From positions 62,001 through 126,000 of the forward strand of contig NZ_JAASHM010000004.1 of NCBI RefSeq assembly GCF_019734195.1: a stretch of 64,000 bases of DNA, read 5' to 3'. Source of the stretch: Clostridium sp. K13. GTDB lineage: Bacteria; Bacillota; Clostridia; Clostridiales; Clostridiaceae. The stretch's first letter is position 1; each line of letters opens with the position of its first letter. The position numbers and the translations under genes are program-made. The notes beneath the pieces were generated by a model, which worked only from the letters and a program-made list of their open reading frames with translations, ran no database searches and was not told the origin of the DNA. This document shows positions 54,359 through 62,883 of this stretch, piece by piece.

Positions 54359-55009
54359 TTATACCTCATTAACTTTTATTACTTTTGCAGGTACTCCAAC
54401 AACTACACATTTATCATTAATATCATTAATAACAACTGATCCAGCTCCTAAAATACAATTATTACCAATTGTTTTACCTTGAATTACTTGTGTTCCTGTA
54501 CCTATTTCCGTACATTTACCAACAATACAATTACCTGAAATATTACAATTTGGATAAACAGTTGTAAAATCCCCTATTCTAGTATCATGACCGATTGTAC
54601 AATCCAAGTTAATTATAGAATGTTTTCCTATTTTTATGTTTACAGTTAATATATTTGCTGCACATATTATACTACCCTCGCCAATAGTATTATGATTCTT
54701 AGACATTATTACTGATGGATGAATTAATGTTGCTGCTTTTATTTCTAATTTTTCACACTTTTCTTTAACTATTCTTTCTCTTATCATAGACTTTCCTATA
54801 GCGCATACATAGTATATATCATCTTTATCTTCTAAAAATTCAAATCCACCTAATACTTTATATCCATTTATAATTTCTCCATGATTCTGAATGTTTTCAT
54901 CTATAAAACCTAGTAAATTCCATTGATTACTTATTTTATTAATATCTTCTATTAACCATGCAACTTCCCTAGCAAATCCACCTGCACCTATTATCACTAT
55001 ATCTTTCAT
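54359..55009 (-). CDS. PglD/EpsM-like N-acetyltransferase for UDP-4-amino-sugar
   Basis: A 216-residue enzyme: a Rossmann-like N-terminal UDP-sugar domain (IVIIGAGGFAREVAWLIEDI) followed by a left-handed beta-helix. INLDCTIGHDTRIGDFTTVY carries the His expected as the PglD catalytic base. It acetylates UDP-4-amino-4,6-dideoxy-GlcNAc to UDP-N,N'-diacetylbacillosamine, completing the pathway begun by 58342 and 57179. Start is ATG 55009, after TGGAGATTAGTG. Confidence 0.85.
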   Translation of the reverse strand: MKDIVIIGAGGFAREVAWLIEDINKISNQWNLLGFIDENIQNHGEIINGYKVLGGFEFLEDKDDIYYVCAIGKSMIRERIVKEKCEKLEIKAATLIHPSVIMSKNHNTIGEGSIICAANILTVNIKIGKHSIINLDCTIGHDTRIGDFTTVYPNCNISGNCIVGKCTEIGTGTQVIQGKTIGNNCILGAGSVVINDINDKCVVVGVPAKVIKVNEV

Positions 55010-55028
55010 CACTAATCTCCACATCTAT

Positions 55029-55721
55029 CTATTTCTTCTTAAATCTTTTACCCTTTTTACTACTTTTAACCTCATCATAATATCCGTAATATTTATTATC
55101 TAAAGACTTATCACACTCATTTAGAACTGTACCTATAACATTAGCTCTAACATCAATAAGCTGATCATAAGTTTGCTTAATCATATTTTCTTTAGTTTTT
55201 CTAGCCTTAACAACAATTAAGGTTGCATCTGCCTTTGATGCTAAAAGTAAAGCATCACTCACTGGAAGTATTGGTGGTGTATCAAGAATTATATAATCAA
55301 AGTTAATAGATAACTCATTTATTAAATCTTGCATTGATTTTGACCCTAATATTTCTGATGGATTAGGAGGAATTGTTCCTGCTGTTATTAAAAATAGTGA
55401 ATTATCAATCTTTTTAATAACACTCTTTAAGTCTGTATTTCCAATTAACACATCTGTTATGCCTTCTCTATTTGATATAAAAAAGTTGTAATGCATAGCA
55501 GGCTTTCTAAGATCACAATCAATTACTAAAACTCTTGCTCCATCTTGATTGAAAACATGTGCTAAATTTCCTACAACAGTTGATTTTCCTTCACCCATTA
55601 TAGAGCTTGTTACTACTATGGTCTTTATTGGTTTATCTATAGAAGAAAACTTTATACTAGTTCTTAAGCTTCTATAGGCTTCCGCTGACAGTGACCTCGG
55701 CATCTCCTTTGTTACAAACAT
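55029..55721 (-). CDS. CpsD/CapB/EpsB-like tyrosine kinase
   Basis: A 230-residue BY-kinase: EAYRSLRTSIKFSS, Walker A SSIMGEGKSTVVGN, Walker A' VLVIDCDLRKPAMHYNF, Walker B YIILDTPPILPVSD, and a C-terminal Tyr cluster (NKYYGYYDE) that is autophosphorylated. It works with the membrane chain-length partner encoded just upstream, whose gene overlaps by 50 bp. No cognate CpsB/YwqE-type phosphatase was seen in the window. RBS AAAGGAG. Confidence 0.92.
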   Translation of the reverse strand: MFVTKEMPRSLSAEAYRSLRTSIKFSSIDKPIKTIVVTSSIMGEGKSTVVGNLAHVFNQDGARVLVIDCDLRKPAMHYNFFISNREGITDVLIGNTDLKSVIKKIDNSLFLITAGTIPPNPSEILGSKSMQDLINELSINFDYIILDTPPILPVSDALLLASKADATLIVVKARKTKENMIKQTYDQLIDVRANVIGTVLNECDKSLDNKYYGYYDEVKSSKKGKRFKKK

Positions 55722-56412
55722 TTTTATTCTCCTTTCTGAATTCTTTTTCTACTACAGGTATACTTCCTAATACAGGTACTGGTATTATTTTTTCTAATTG
55801 CTTCTTAGAAACTATTCTATTATCTAAATAATCTAAAACTAAAATTAATCCAATTGATAAAATTATTCCTGCTGCAAATGCTATAATAGGAAGCTTCCTT
55901 TTATTTGGATATATAGTAGTTACTCTAGCTTCACTTAATATATTAGGATTTGTTCCTGGCATTATTTCCTTAACCTTATTTAATAACTCATCGCATACTG
56001 CATCTAAAGTTTCTGCCATTTGCTTATCTGTATAACTTGAATAAGTTATATTAACTATTGGAGTATTTTCTGAAGATGAAAAACTTAATGCTGAAGCAAC
56101 TTCAAGAGACGTTTTATCAATTTTATGTTTCTTTAAGGTATCATCTAAAAAACCATCTATTCTTGATATTTCACTAAATATAGTTATAAACTGTGAATAA
56201 TAACTTAATTCCTCTTGTGAATAAATATCAAGCATATCATTGCTATTTCCCATAAACACCTTAGCATTTGCACTATAGCTTGGCTGTAAATTTGCTACCT
56301 TTAATACTGCTAAAGTAGTTGTAATTGCTGTAATAACAATAATTATCCAGAATCTTTTTTTAAACAAATACCACACTTCTTCAAACTCAAAATTAATTAA
56401 TTTTTCTTCCAT
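55672..56412 (-). CDS. Wzz/CapA-type chain-length determinant and kinase modulator
   Basis: A 246-residue protein with two transmembrane helices (about 21-41 and 173-195) bracketing an extracytoplasmic domain; RKLPIIAFAAGIILSIG resembles the usual Pro-rich segment of the second helix. It sets polymer length and activates the BY-kinase. Start is ATG 56412, six bases after AGGAGG; the ATG two codons earlier sits too close. Confidence 0.88.
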   Translation of the reverse strand: MEEKLINFEFEEVWYLFKKRFWIIIVITAITTTLAVLKVANLQPSYSANAKVFMGNSNDMLDIYSQEELSYYSQFITIFSEISRIDGFLDDTLKKHKIDKTSLEVASALSFSSSENTPIVNITYSSYTDKQMAETLDAVCDELLNKVKEIMPGTNPNILSEARVTTIYPNKRKLPIIAFAAGIILSIGLILVLDYLDNRIVSKKQLEKIIPVPVLGSIPVVEKEFRKENKNVCNKGDAEVTVSGSL

Positions 56413-56522
56413 CTTCATCCTCCTGTCCTCTGTTCATAATTAGTAAAGTAATCTCCCATTTTATCTTTTATCTATATAAACTATTTAACATCTTAATTTT
56501 CTAACATACTATTTACCATTTT

Positions 56523-57119
56523 CTAATTACTTCCATTGAAGTATTCCATAGTAACAGTCTCACTTTGATTTATTCCTTCCCTTTTAACTACTTTCCAAAA
56601 AGTTAAAAAGAAAATCTTAATATCAAGCCAAAGTGACCAATTATCTACATACCAAACATCAAGCTTAAACTTTTCACTCCAAGTAATTGAGTTTCTTCCA
56701 TTTATTTGTGCCCATCCAGTAAGACCTGGAAGAACATCATGTCTTCTAATTTGTTCATCATTGTAACATTCAAGATACTGAACTAATAAAGCTCTTGGCC
56801 CCACTAAGCTCATATCACCTTTTATAATATTTATAAGCTCCGGTAATTCATCTAAACTAAAGCTTCTTAAAAAGCTTCCAAACTTAGTTACTCTTTCATT
56901 ATCACTAAGTAGGTTCCCATCTTTATCCCTTGAATCTTTCATTGTTCTAAACTTAATCATTTTAAAGACTTTATTATCTTTACCAACTCTTTCTTGAACA
57001 AAGAAAGCTGGCCCACCAAGATTTATTAATATTAATACATAAATAACTAACATTAGTGGTGATAAAACAATTAATACCGCCGACGATATAATAAGATCTA
57101 ATAATCTTTTAACAAGCAT
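56523..57119 (-). CDS. PglC/EpsL-like phosphoglycosyl transferase (initiating enzyme)
   Basis: A 198-residue monotopic membrane enzyme: KRLLDLIISSAVLIVLSPLM re-entrant helix, KMIKFRTMKDSRDKDG, RSFSLDELPELINIIKGDMS with the Asp-Glu catalytic dyad, LVGPRALL, LPGLTGWAQINGRN. The short PglC-type length fits transfer of phospho-diacetylbacillosamine to undecaprenyl phosphate. RBS GGGGAAA. Confidence 0.9.
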   Translation of the reverse strand: MLVKRLLDLIISSAVLIVLSPLMLVIYVLILINLGGPAFFVQERVGKDNKVFKMIKFRTMKDSRDKDGNLLSDNERVTKFGSFLRSFSLDELPELINIIKGDMSLVGPRALLVQYLECYNDEQIRRHDVLPGLTGWAQINGRNSITWSEKFKLDVWYVDNWSLWLDIKIFFLTFWKVVKREGINQSETVTMEYFNGSN

Positions 57120-57178
57120 TTATATTTCCCCATTCCCTTATAACTTATAGTCCTTAACCCCATACCTAAAAACTATAT

Positions 57179-58342
57179 CTATTTAAAAATCCCCCTAATA
57201 ATTCTAATAACTCTTTCTATCTCTTCATCAGTCATCTTAGTATCAGAAGGTAAGCAAATTCCTCTTTCAAAAATATCTTCTGAAACACTATCTTTTTCAG
57301 TATTATCAGCCTTAAAGAAATCATATTTTTCATAGAAAGGTTGCATATGCATTGGTTTCCATATATGTCTTGACTCAATATTTTCTTCTTCTAAAGCTAA
57401 AATAATATCAAGTGGTTTAACCTTTGATTCATTACTTAATATTCCAATGCTTAACCAATAATTTGGTTCACCATATTCACATACATTAGCCATTTCTATA
57501 TCAGGAATATCATTAAAAGCTTCCTTATATTTTTCATATATATATTTCTTTTTTTCTATTCTTTCATCTAGTACTCTTATTTGTCCTCTACCTATTCCTG
57601 CAACTATATTACTCATTCTATAATTGTATCCAAGCTCTGTATGTTGATAATATCTTGCATTATCTCTAGCTTGAGTTGCCCAGAATCTTGATTTTTTTAT
57701 TCCCTCTTCATCATCTGAAACAAGCATTCCTCCACCTGATGTAGTTATTATCTTATTTCCATTAAATGAATATATTCCGTATTTTCCTATTGTTCCTGTT
57801 TGTTTTCCCTTATAAGTTGCACCAAGAGATTCCGCTGCATCCTCTATTACTGGTACATTGTATTCATTACATATAGCCATTATTTTATCCATATCAGATG
57901 ATTGTCCATAAAGGTGAACTACTATTACTGCCTTTGGTAATTTCCCCTTTTTTGAATAAGCTTCAAATGCATTTCTTAAAGCTACTGGAGACATATTTAA
58001 GCTTTTATACTCTGCATCTATAAATACTGGCTCTGCTCCTTCATATATAATAGGATTGCAAGTTGCTGCAAAAGTTAATGATGAACAAAGGACTATATCT
58101 CCAGGTTTTATTCCTAATAGCTTAATTGCTAAATGTATTGCTGAAGTTCCTGAAACTAATGCTGATGCATGCTTTGCCCCTACATATTCAGCAACTTCTT
58201 TTTCAAAGTTATTTACATTAGGTCCAAGTGGTGCTACCCAATTTGTGTCAAAAGCTTCATTTACAAAGATTTTTTCTAAAGCTCCCATATGTGGTGATGC
58301 TAAGTATATTCTTTTATTTACCTTAGTCTTTAATGCTTCCAT
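57179..58342 (-). CDS. PglE/EpsN-like UDP-4-keto-sugar aminotransferase (DegT family)
   Basis: A 387-residue PLP enzyme: ALVSGTSAIHLAIKLLGI, VIEDAAESLGATYKGKQTG, YSFNGNKIITTSGGGML holding the PLP Lys, RMSNIVAGIGRGQIRVLDE. It converts the 4-keto product of the adjacent dehydratase to the 4-amino sugar, using an amino-acid donor. Its start overlaps the dehydratase stop (TAATG). RBS AGGGGGGA. Confidence 0.92.
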   Translation of the reverse strand: MEALKTKVNKRIYLASPHMGALEKIFVNEAFDTNWVAPLGPNVNNFEKEVAEYVGAKHASALVSGTSAIHLAIKLLGIKPGDIVLCSSLTFAATCNPIIYEGAEPVFIDAEYKSLNMSPVALRNAFEAYSKKGKLPKAVIVVHLYGQSSDMDKIMAICNEYNVPVIEDAAESLGATYKGKQTGTIGKYGIYSFNGNKIITTSGGGMLVSDDEEGIKKSRFWATQARDNARYYQHTELGYNYRMSNIVAGIGRGQIRVLDERIEKKKYIYEKYKEAFNDIPDIEMANVCEYGEPNYWLSIGILSNESKVKPLDIILALEEENIESRHIWKPMHMQPFYEKYDFFKADNTEKDSVSEDIFERGICLPSDTKMTDEEIERVIRIIRGIFK

Positions 58343-60252
58343 TACTTTATCCCCCCTGCAGTAACTGCTGCTTCCTCTAATATCTTTTTATTGTTATATA
58401 CATCTGGTGAATTATATGTTGGAACTATTTCTTTCAACTTATCTTTTAACATGTTTTTATTACCTAGCTTTGCAACAAAGACTAAATCATCTATTTGTTT
58501 TATTATTTTATTTAGTGATATAGTTTCTGGCTTGTCTATAAATATTTTATTGTGTGCTGTTTTGCTTAAGTTGTCATTATTCATTAATAGCTCTTCATAT
58601 AGTTTTTCCCCAGGTCTAAGTCCTGTTATTTCTACTTTTATATCTTTATCTGGGGTATATCCTGAAAGTCTAATTAAATTTTCTGCTAAATCATAAATTT
58701 TAACTGGTTTTCCCATATCTAATACAAATATTTCTCCACCCTTTGCATATGCACCAGCTTGAAGTACAAGTTGTGCTGCCTCTGGAATTAACATGAAATA
58801 CCTAGTTATATCTTTATGTGTTAAAGTTACAGGTCCTCCATTTTTAATTTGCTTCTTAAACAATGGAATTACTGAACCATTACTTCCTAATACATTACCA
58901 AATCTAACTGCAACAAACTCTGTTTTATTTCCTCTTTCATTGTTAACAGCTTGAACTATCATTTCACAAAGCCTCTTAGTTGCCCCCATTACATTAGTAG
59001 GATTTACTGCCTTATCTGTTGAAATTAAAACAAACTTTTCTACCTTATATTGACTAGCAATCTGAGCCATATTTAATGTTCCCATTACATTATTTTTTAT
59101 TGCCTCTGATGGATTATCTTCCATTAATGGTACATGTTTATGAGCTGCAGCATGAAAAATTATATTGGGTTTATATGCACTTATTATTTGATTTATTCTT
59201 GATTTATCTCTTACTGACGCAATTATTACCTTCTTATTTAATTGTGGAACTTTATAATTTAATTCATTTTGAAGATCATATGCATTATTTTCATATATAT
59301 CTAGTATTAAAAGTAACTTTGGATTAAATCTTGCTATTTGTCTGCATAGTTCTGATCCTATTGAGCCACCGCCTCCAGTTACTAAAACAACCTTATCATT
59401 TATATATTTTTCTATTCCTGACTTATCTAACTTAACTTCTTCTCTACCAATTAAATCTCTTAAATCTACATCTCTCATTTTATTAATTGATATACCTTCT
59501 TCTAACAGCTGATAATATCCTGGAATAACCTTAACCTTTGCTTTTGTACTATTGCATATATCTAAGATATTTGTTTTTTCTTCACCATCTATCTTTGCTA
59601 TTGCAAATAATATTTGATCTATCTTTTCTTTTTCTACTATTTCTTTTATGTTTTCCCTACTTCCTAATATTTTTACTCCGTTTAGAAAGCTATTTAATTT
59701 TGATTTATTATCATCTATAATTCCTATAATATTGTATTGTTCACTTTTTTCTTTTCTTATTTCACTTATAATTGACGACGCGCAATCACCAGCTCCTATA
59801 ATTAAAACATTGTATTTTCCATTGGTTCTATCTGCCATAGAATACGTTATAAATCTAGTAACTATTCTTAGAGATAGCCTTACCCCTGTAACGCAAACCA
59901 TTATTAATATACCTGCAATAACATTAGTTAATGCTAAAACTGTATTCGGTATAATTGACATTAATATTGTACTTACTATACATCCTGATCCTGATGCAAC
60001 TATAGACTGCATAAGCTCATATGAACCTGCATTAACCCAAATGCAGCTATACATCCTACATAGTTTTAAAAATGATATATAAGTAACTACTGCAATAGGT
60101 AATGTTATACTTAAGTTTAAAACTATATTATCTATATTGTTACTTAGTATAATTGATACAAAATATGATAATATTATTATTGATACGTCAATTAGTAGTA
60201 ATATTATGTTTTTATTTCTTCTACTTAGGTTCATTATTGATAAATCCTGCAC
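58342..60252 (-). CDS. PglF/EpsC-like UDP-GlcNAc 4,6-dehydratase (membrane)
   Basis: A 636-residue protein: four N-terminal transmembrane helices (about 13-120), a first nucleotide-binding domain (VLIIGAGDCASSIISEIRK) and a catalytic SDR domain with VLVTGGGGSIGSELCRQIAR, HAAAHKHVPLMEDNP, STDKAVNPTNVMGATKR (Met replaces the usual Tyr, as in this retaining subfamily). It begins the bacillosamine pathway. First gene of the glycan operon; start GTG 60252 with AAGGGGG eight bases upstream. Confidence 0.92.
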   Translation of the reverse strand: MQDLSIMNLSRRNKNIILLLIDVSIIILSYFVSIILSNNIDNIVLNLSITLPIAVVTYISFLKLCRMYSCIWVNAGSYELMQSIVASGSGCIVSTILMSIIPNTVLALTNVIAGILIMVCVTGVRLSLRIVTRFITYSMADRTNGKYNVLIIGAGDCASSIISEIRKEKSEQYNIIGIIDDNKSKLNSFLNGVKILGSRENIKEIVEKEKIDQILFAIAKIDGEEKTNILDICNSTKAKVKVIPGYYQLLEEGISINKMRDVDLRDLIGREEVKLDKSGIEKYINDKVVLVTGGGGSIGSELCRQIARFNPKLLLILDIYENNAYDLQNELNYKVPQLNKKVIIASVRDKSRINQIISAYKPNIIFHAAAHKHVPLMEDNPSEAIKNNVMGTLNMAQIASQYKVEKFVLISTDKAVNPTNVMGATKRLCEMIVQAVNNERGNKTEFVAVRFGNVLGSNGSVIPLFKKQIKNGGPVTLTHKDITRYFMLIPEAAQLVLQAGAYAKGGEIFVLDMGKPVKIYDLAENLIRLSGYTPDKDIKVEITGLRPGEKLYEELLMNNDNLSKTAHNKIFIDKPETISLNKIIKQIDDLVFVAKLGNKNMLKDKLKEIVPTYNSPDVYNNKKILEEAAVTAGGIK

Positions 60253-60801
60253 AATTATTTCCCCCTTATAATTTTTGTTAAATATGTATACTACTTATTA
60301 CTACCAAGCTTAACACCCTACTACATATTTACCATTTATTATCATTTAAATTATATATTTGCATGTTTTTCCAGTAAATAATCTATTGGTTCTATACCAC
60401 TTCTCATACAATTCAGTAGTACTTTAATTAACACTATGTATAATCTTTTAATAATTCTTTAGTTCTATTATTTACTAATACTTAAGTATTAATTTTTACC
60501 CACCGTAAACATTTTCTATAGCTTTTAATATACATTACATATTATTTTTATTAAAAACCTCAATACGCTTTTGTTACATTTTGTTTTTATTTAGCACTTT
60601 TAGTCGTAAACTTTTTTTGCATCTTATTCTTAAAATTAATTGCGATTACTATCTTTTATTATTTTAACTCTAAATTTTTATTATTTATTTTAATTGTCAT
60701 TTTTAAGTATTACTACTTTGTAATTACCTTTAAGTATTACTACTTATACTATTTATTAATACTTCTGTAGAATAAACTTTGGCATTTAATGTAATTTTTA
60801 A
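60253..60801. other. Divergent regulatory region of glycan operon and LuxR gene
   Basis: About 550 non-coding bp, unusually long. It holds a palindrome around TAATACTTAAGTATTA (about 60476-60491) and two direct 17-bp copies of TTTAAGTATTACTACTT (60702-60718, 60729-60745). These share AAGTATTA and could be operators for the divergent regulator. A c-di-GMP riboswitch was looked for and not seen. Confidence 0.5.
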
Positions 60802-60830
60802 TAGACTTTTATATTTTTTACTATTATAAT
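60802..60830 (+). promoter_or_regulatory. Promoter of the LuxR-type regulator
   Basis: TAGACT (60802-60807), 17-bp spacer, TATAAT (60825-60830), 40 bp before the start codon. Confidence 0.55.
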
Positions 60831-60870
60831 TTTAATATAGATTATATGAAGTTTGAAAAGGGTGATTACA

Positions 60871-61542
60871 ATGAAAGTTTCTATACTATGTAAATATCAA
60901 GTTATTCATGAGGGAATTAAATCAATATTAAAAGAGAAGTATCAAAGCATCACCTCTTTTACTTCTATTGATGATTGTTTTAAAACATTGGACAATCCTG
61001 ATAATAATTTAGTAAACGATTCAGAAGATACAGTTTTAATTATTACTTTATTTAGAGAGGACTTAAGAATAATAGACAATATTTTATCTATTAAAGATAA
61101 CTATTCTAAACTTAAATTATTAATTGTTGATTTTAATGAAAGTAAAGACATGTTCTTTAAAGTATCTAAATTAAATATCGATGGCTATATGCTAGGAACA
61201 TTTGCCCAAGAGGATATAAATTATGCTCTTCATAAAATATCTACTGGAACTAAATTCTACGATAGAGAATTATTATATAGATTAGTAGAAGATGAGCCTG
61301 CTGCAACTATTACTGGTAAAGGCAGTTTAGGAAGCCCATTAACTAGAAGAGAATTAGAGATTTTATCTCAATTATCTAATGGTTTAAGTAATTTTGAAAT
61401 TTCTAAAAATCTTAATATAAGTGAAAATACTGTTAAGAAACATATTAGTAATATATTTATAAAGATAAATGTTAAGGATAGAACTCAAGCTATAATCTAT
61501 GCTTATGAATCAGGCTTAATAGCTAAGCCTTTATTCTTATAA
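60871..61542 (+). CDS. LuxR/NarL-type regulator with degenerate receiver
   Basis: A 223-residue protein: a CheY-like N-terminal domain (about 1-120) and a LuxR helix-turn-helix (LTRRELEILSQLSNGLSNFE, ISENTVKKHISNIFIKINVK, DRTQAIIYAYESGL). The receiver lacks the usual acidic pair after beta-1 (ILCKYQVIHEGI) and the phospho-Asp after beta-3 (VLIITLFRED), so it probably is not switched by standard phosphorylation. Start is ATG 60871, after AAGGGTGA; the frame's earlier TTG overlaps that RBS. It is divergent from the glycan operon and a candidate regulator of it. No histidine kinase is nearby. Confidence 0.8.
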   Translation: MKVSILCKYQVIHEGIKSILKEKYQSITSFTSIDDCFKTLDNPDNNLVNDSEDTVLIITLFREDLRIIDNILSIKDNYSKLKLLIVDFNESKDMFFKVSKLNIDGYMLGTFAQEDINYALHKISTGTKFYDRELLYRLVEDEPAATITGKGSLGSPLTRRELEILSQLSNGLSNFEISKNLNISENTVKKHISNIFIKINVKDRTQAIIYAYESGLIAKPLFL

Positions 61543-61567
61543 ATTAGCGTTTGCATACACTTAAAAT

Positions 61568-61614
61568 AAATAAGTAGTGAGAAGCTATATATAATAGCCT
61601 TTCACTACTTATTT
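61568..61614 (+). terminator. Terminator after the LuxR gene
   Basis: AAATAAGTAGTGA (61568-61580) with TCACTACTTATTT (61602-61614) and an inner GCTAT/ATAGC stem, followed by TTTATTT. Confidence 0.85.
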
Positions 61615-61620
61615 TTATTT

Positions 61621-62303
61621 AAAAAAATTAAAGGATTTTGAATCTATTTTCTTTAAGCTTTACTTTTTAACAATATAAATATCATTAAAACTATAAACTT
61701 AAATTACTGTATTTATATTAAAGATAGTCCCTTATCCTCTATGACTTGTTGACAAGCGTATTATACATAACTTTAGTCATCTCCTGATAAATTTCTTTAT
61801 CATTCTTATTGCAGTATGTCTAAATAGAAATATCCGAAGTTATGCTTAATATTAATCACAGTTAATATTAAAATACTATCTCGAACCATCATGTGCCCTT
61901 ATAAAGCTTTTCTTAAATATAAATAAGCATCCTTCAAAAATTAATATCGCTGTTATTTTATAAAAATAACTCTGTATACTATGTATTTTGAAAGAAATAG
62001 ATCAAAATCCTAAAAGAGATAACGTATAAACTTTAAAGCCAACATCGAGTACAACAAACATATCATATTCATATTAAGCTTAAAATTTATAAACAATAAA
62101 TTATTTATTATTTATTATTTGTTATCTCTATTATTGTTTTATCCTTTTTTAGGTTAATTTATTCATATTTTTTTATAACTTTTTACAAAAATATGAATTT
62201 TGTAATTTTTTTTATCTTTTTTTGAATATCTGATTTATTTATCGGTGATACTCCTAAAGAATTATTTCATGAAATAAAAAAAATTTTAATAAGGAGTTGA
62301 ACA
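61621..62303. other. Long intergenic region before the prepilin gene
   Basis: About 680 bp without an intact gene. On the minus strand around 61742-61815 a short frame (NKNDKEIYQEMTKVMYNTLV) may be the tail of a decayed gene; this is weak. No c-di-GMP riboswitch consensus, tRNA or hairpin of note was recognised. Confidence 0.3.
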
Positions 62304-62744
62304 ATGAAATATTTGATCAATATGAAAATTAATAAATTATTTTTAAAATCAAAGAAGAAAAGGAAAAAAGGATTTACTTTAATTGAACTTGTTGCTGTTT
62401 TAGCTATCATTGCTATTTTATCTGCTGCTTTTGTACCTAAGTTTTCAAATTATATTACTGAAGCTAAAAAGGTTACAGTTTTAAATGAAGCTAAAAGTGT
62501 TATTACTGCTTATGAAGCTGTAAGTCATAAACTTGATACTGATGAAGCTAATACCGATATATCTACTTTAGTAACTAGCAATTATACAGATATATCTCCA
62601 AATAAGCTTCCCCTTGCTACAAAAGTTTCTCAATGTAGAAAATTACTTGATCCCAATACTAAATTTGAAGTATCATCCGCTGGAATATTAATTTCAGTTG
62701 ATAATGATACAATTCCTCAAGACAAAACTGATAATACTGATTAA
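62304..62744 (+). CDS. Type IV prepilin-like protein
   Basis: A 146-residue protein with a long basic leader (KLFLKSKKKRKK) and a class III prepilin signal GFTLIELVAVLAIIAILSAA: cleavage after Gly, Phe at +1, Glu at +5. The about 90-residue C-terminal domain is small and has a single Cys and an acidic tail. It would be processed by a prepilin peptidase and could form a pilus or pseudopilus. No pilus assembly genes (pilB, pilC, pilD) are in the window. RBS AAGGAG; own terminator downstream. Confidence 0.85.
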   Translation: MKYLINMKINKLFLKSKKKRKKGFTLIELVAVLAIIAILSAAFVPKFSNYITEAKKVTVLNEAKSVITAYEAVSHKLDTDEANTDISTLVTSNYTDISPNKLPLATKVSQCRKLLDPNTKFEVSSAGILISVDNDTIPQDKTDNTD

Positions 62745-62798
62745 GTATATTATAAAAACCTATCTATAAAATTCAAATAAAATCTTACTAAATAAAAA

Positions 62799-62842
62799 AT
62801 GATGATATATTTAATTATAGTTTTAACTAAATATATCATCAT
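62799..62842. terminator. Bidirectional terminator
   Basis: ATGATGATATATTTA (62799-62813) with its exact complement (62828-62842), between convergent prepilin and aminopeptidase genes. Confidence 0.75.
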
Positions 62843-62883
62843 TATCTAAAAATTTAACTTTTATATTAAATATAAAGTACTAA

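Noticed and set aside
59648..60082. 144-codon plus-strand frame opposite the dehydratase gene
   Set aside because: Antisense to the conserved PglF-like gene and without RBS.
61621..62303. Possible c-di-GMP riboswitch upstream of the prepilin gene, as known for some clostridial pilin genes
   Set aside because: The conserved GEMM core sequences were not found by eye.
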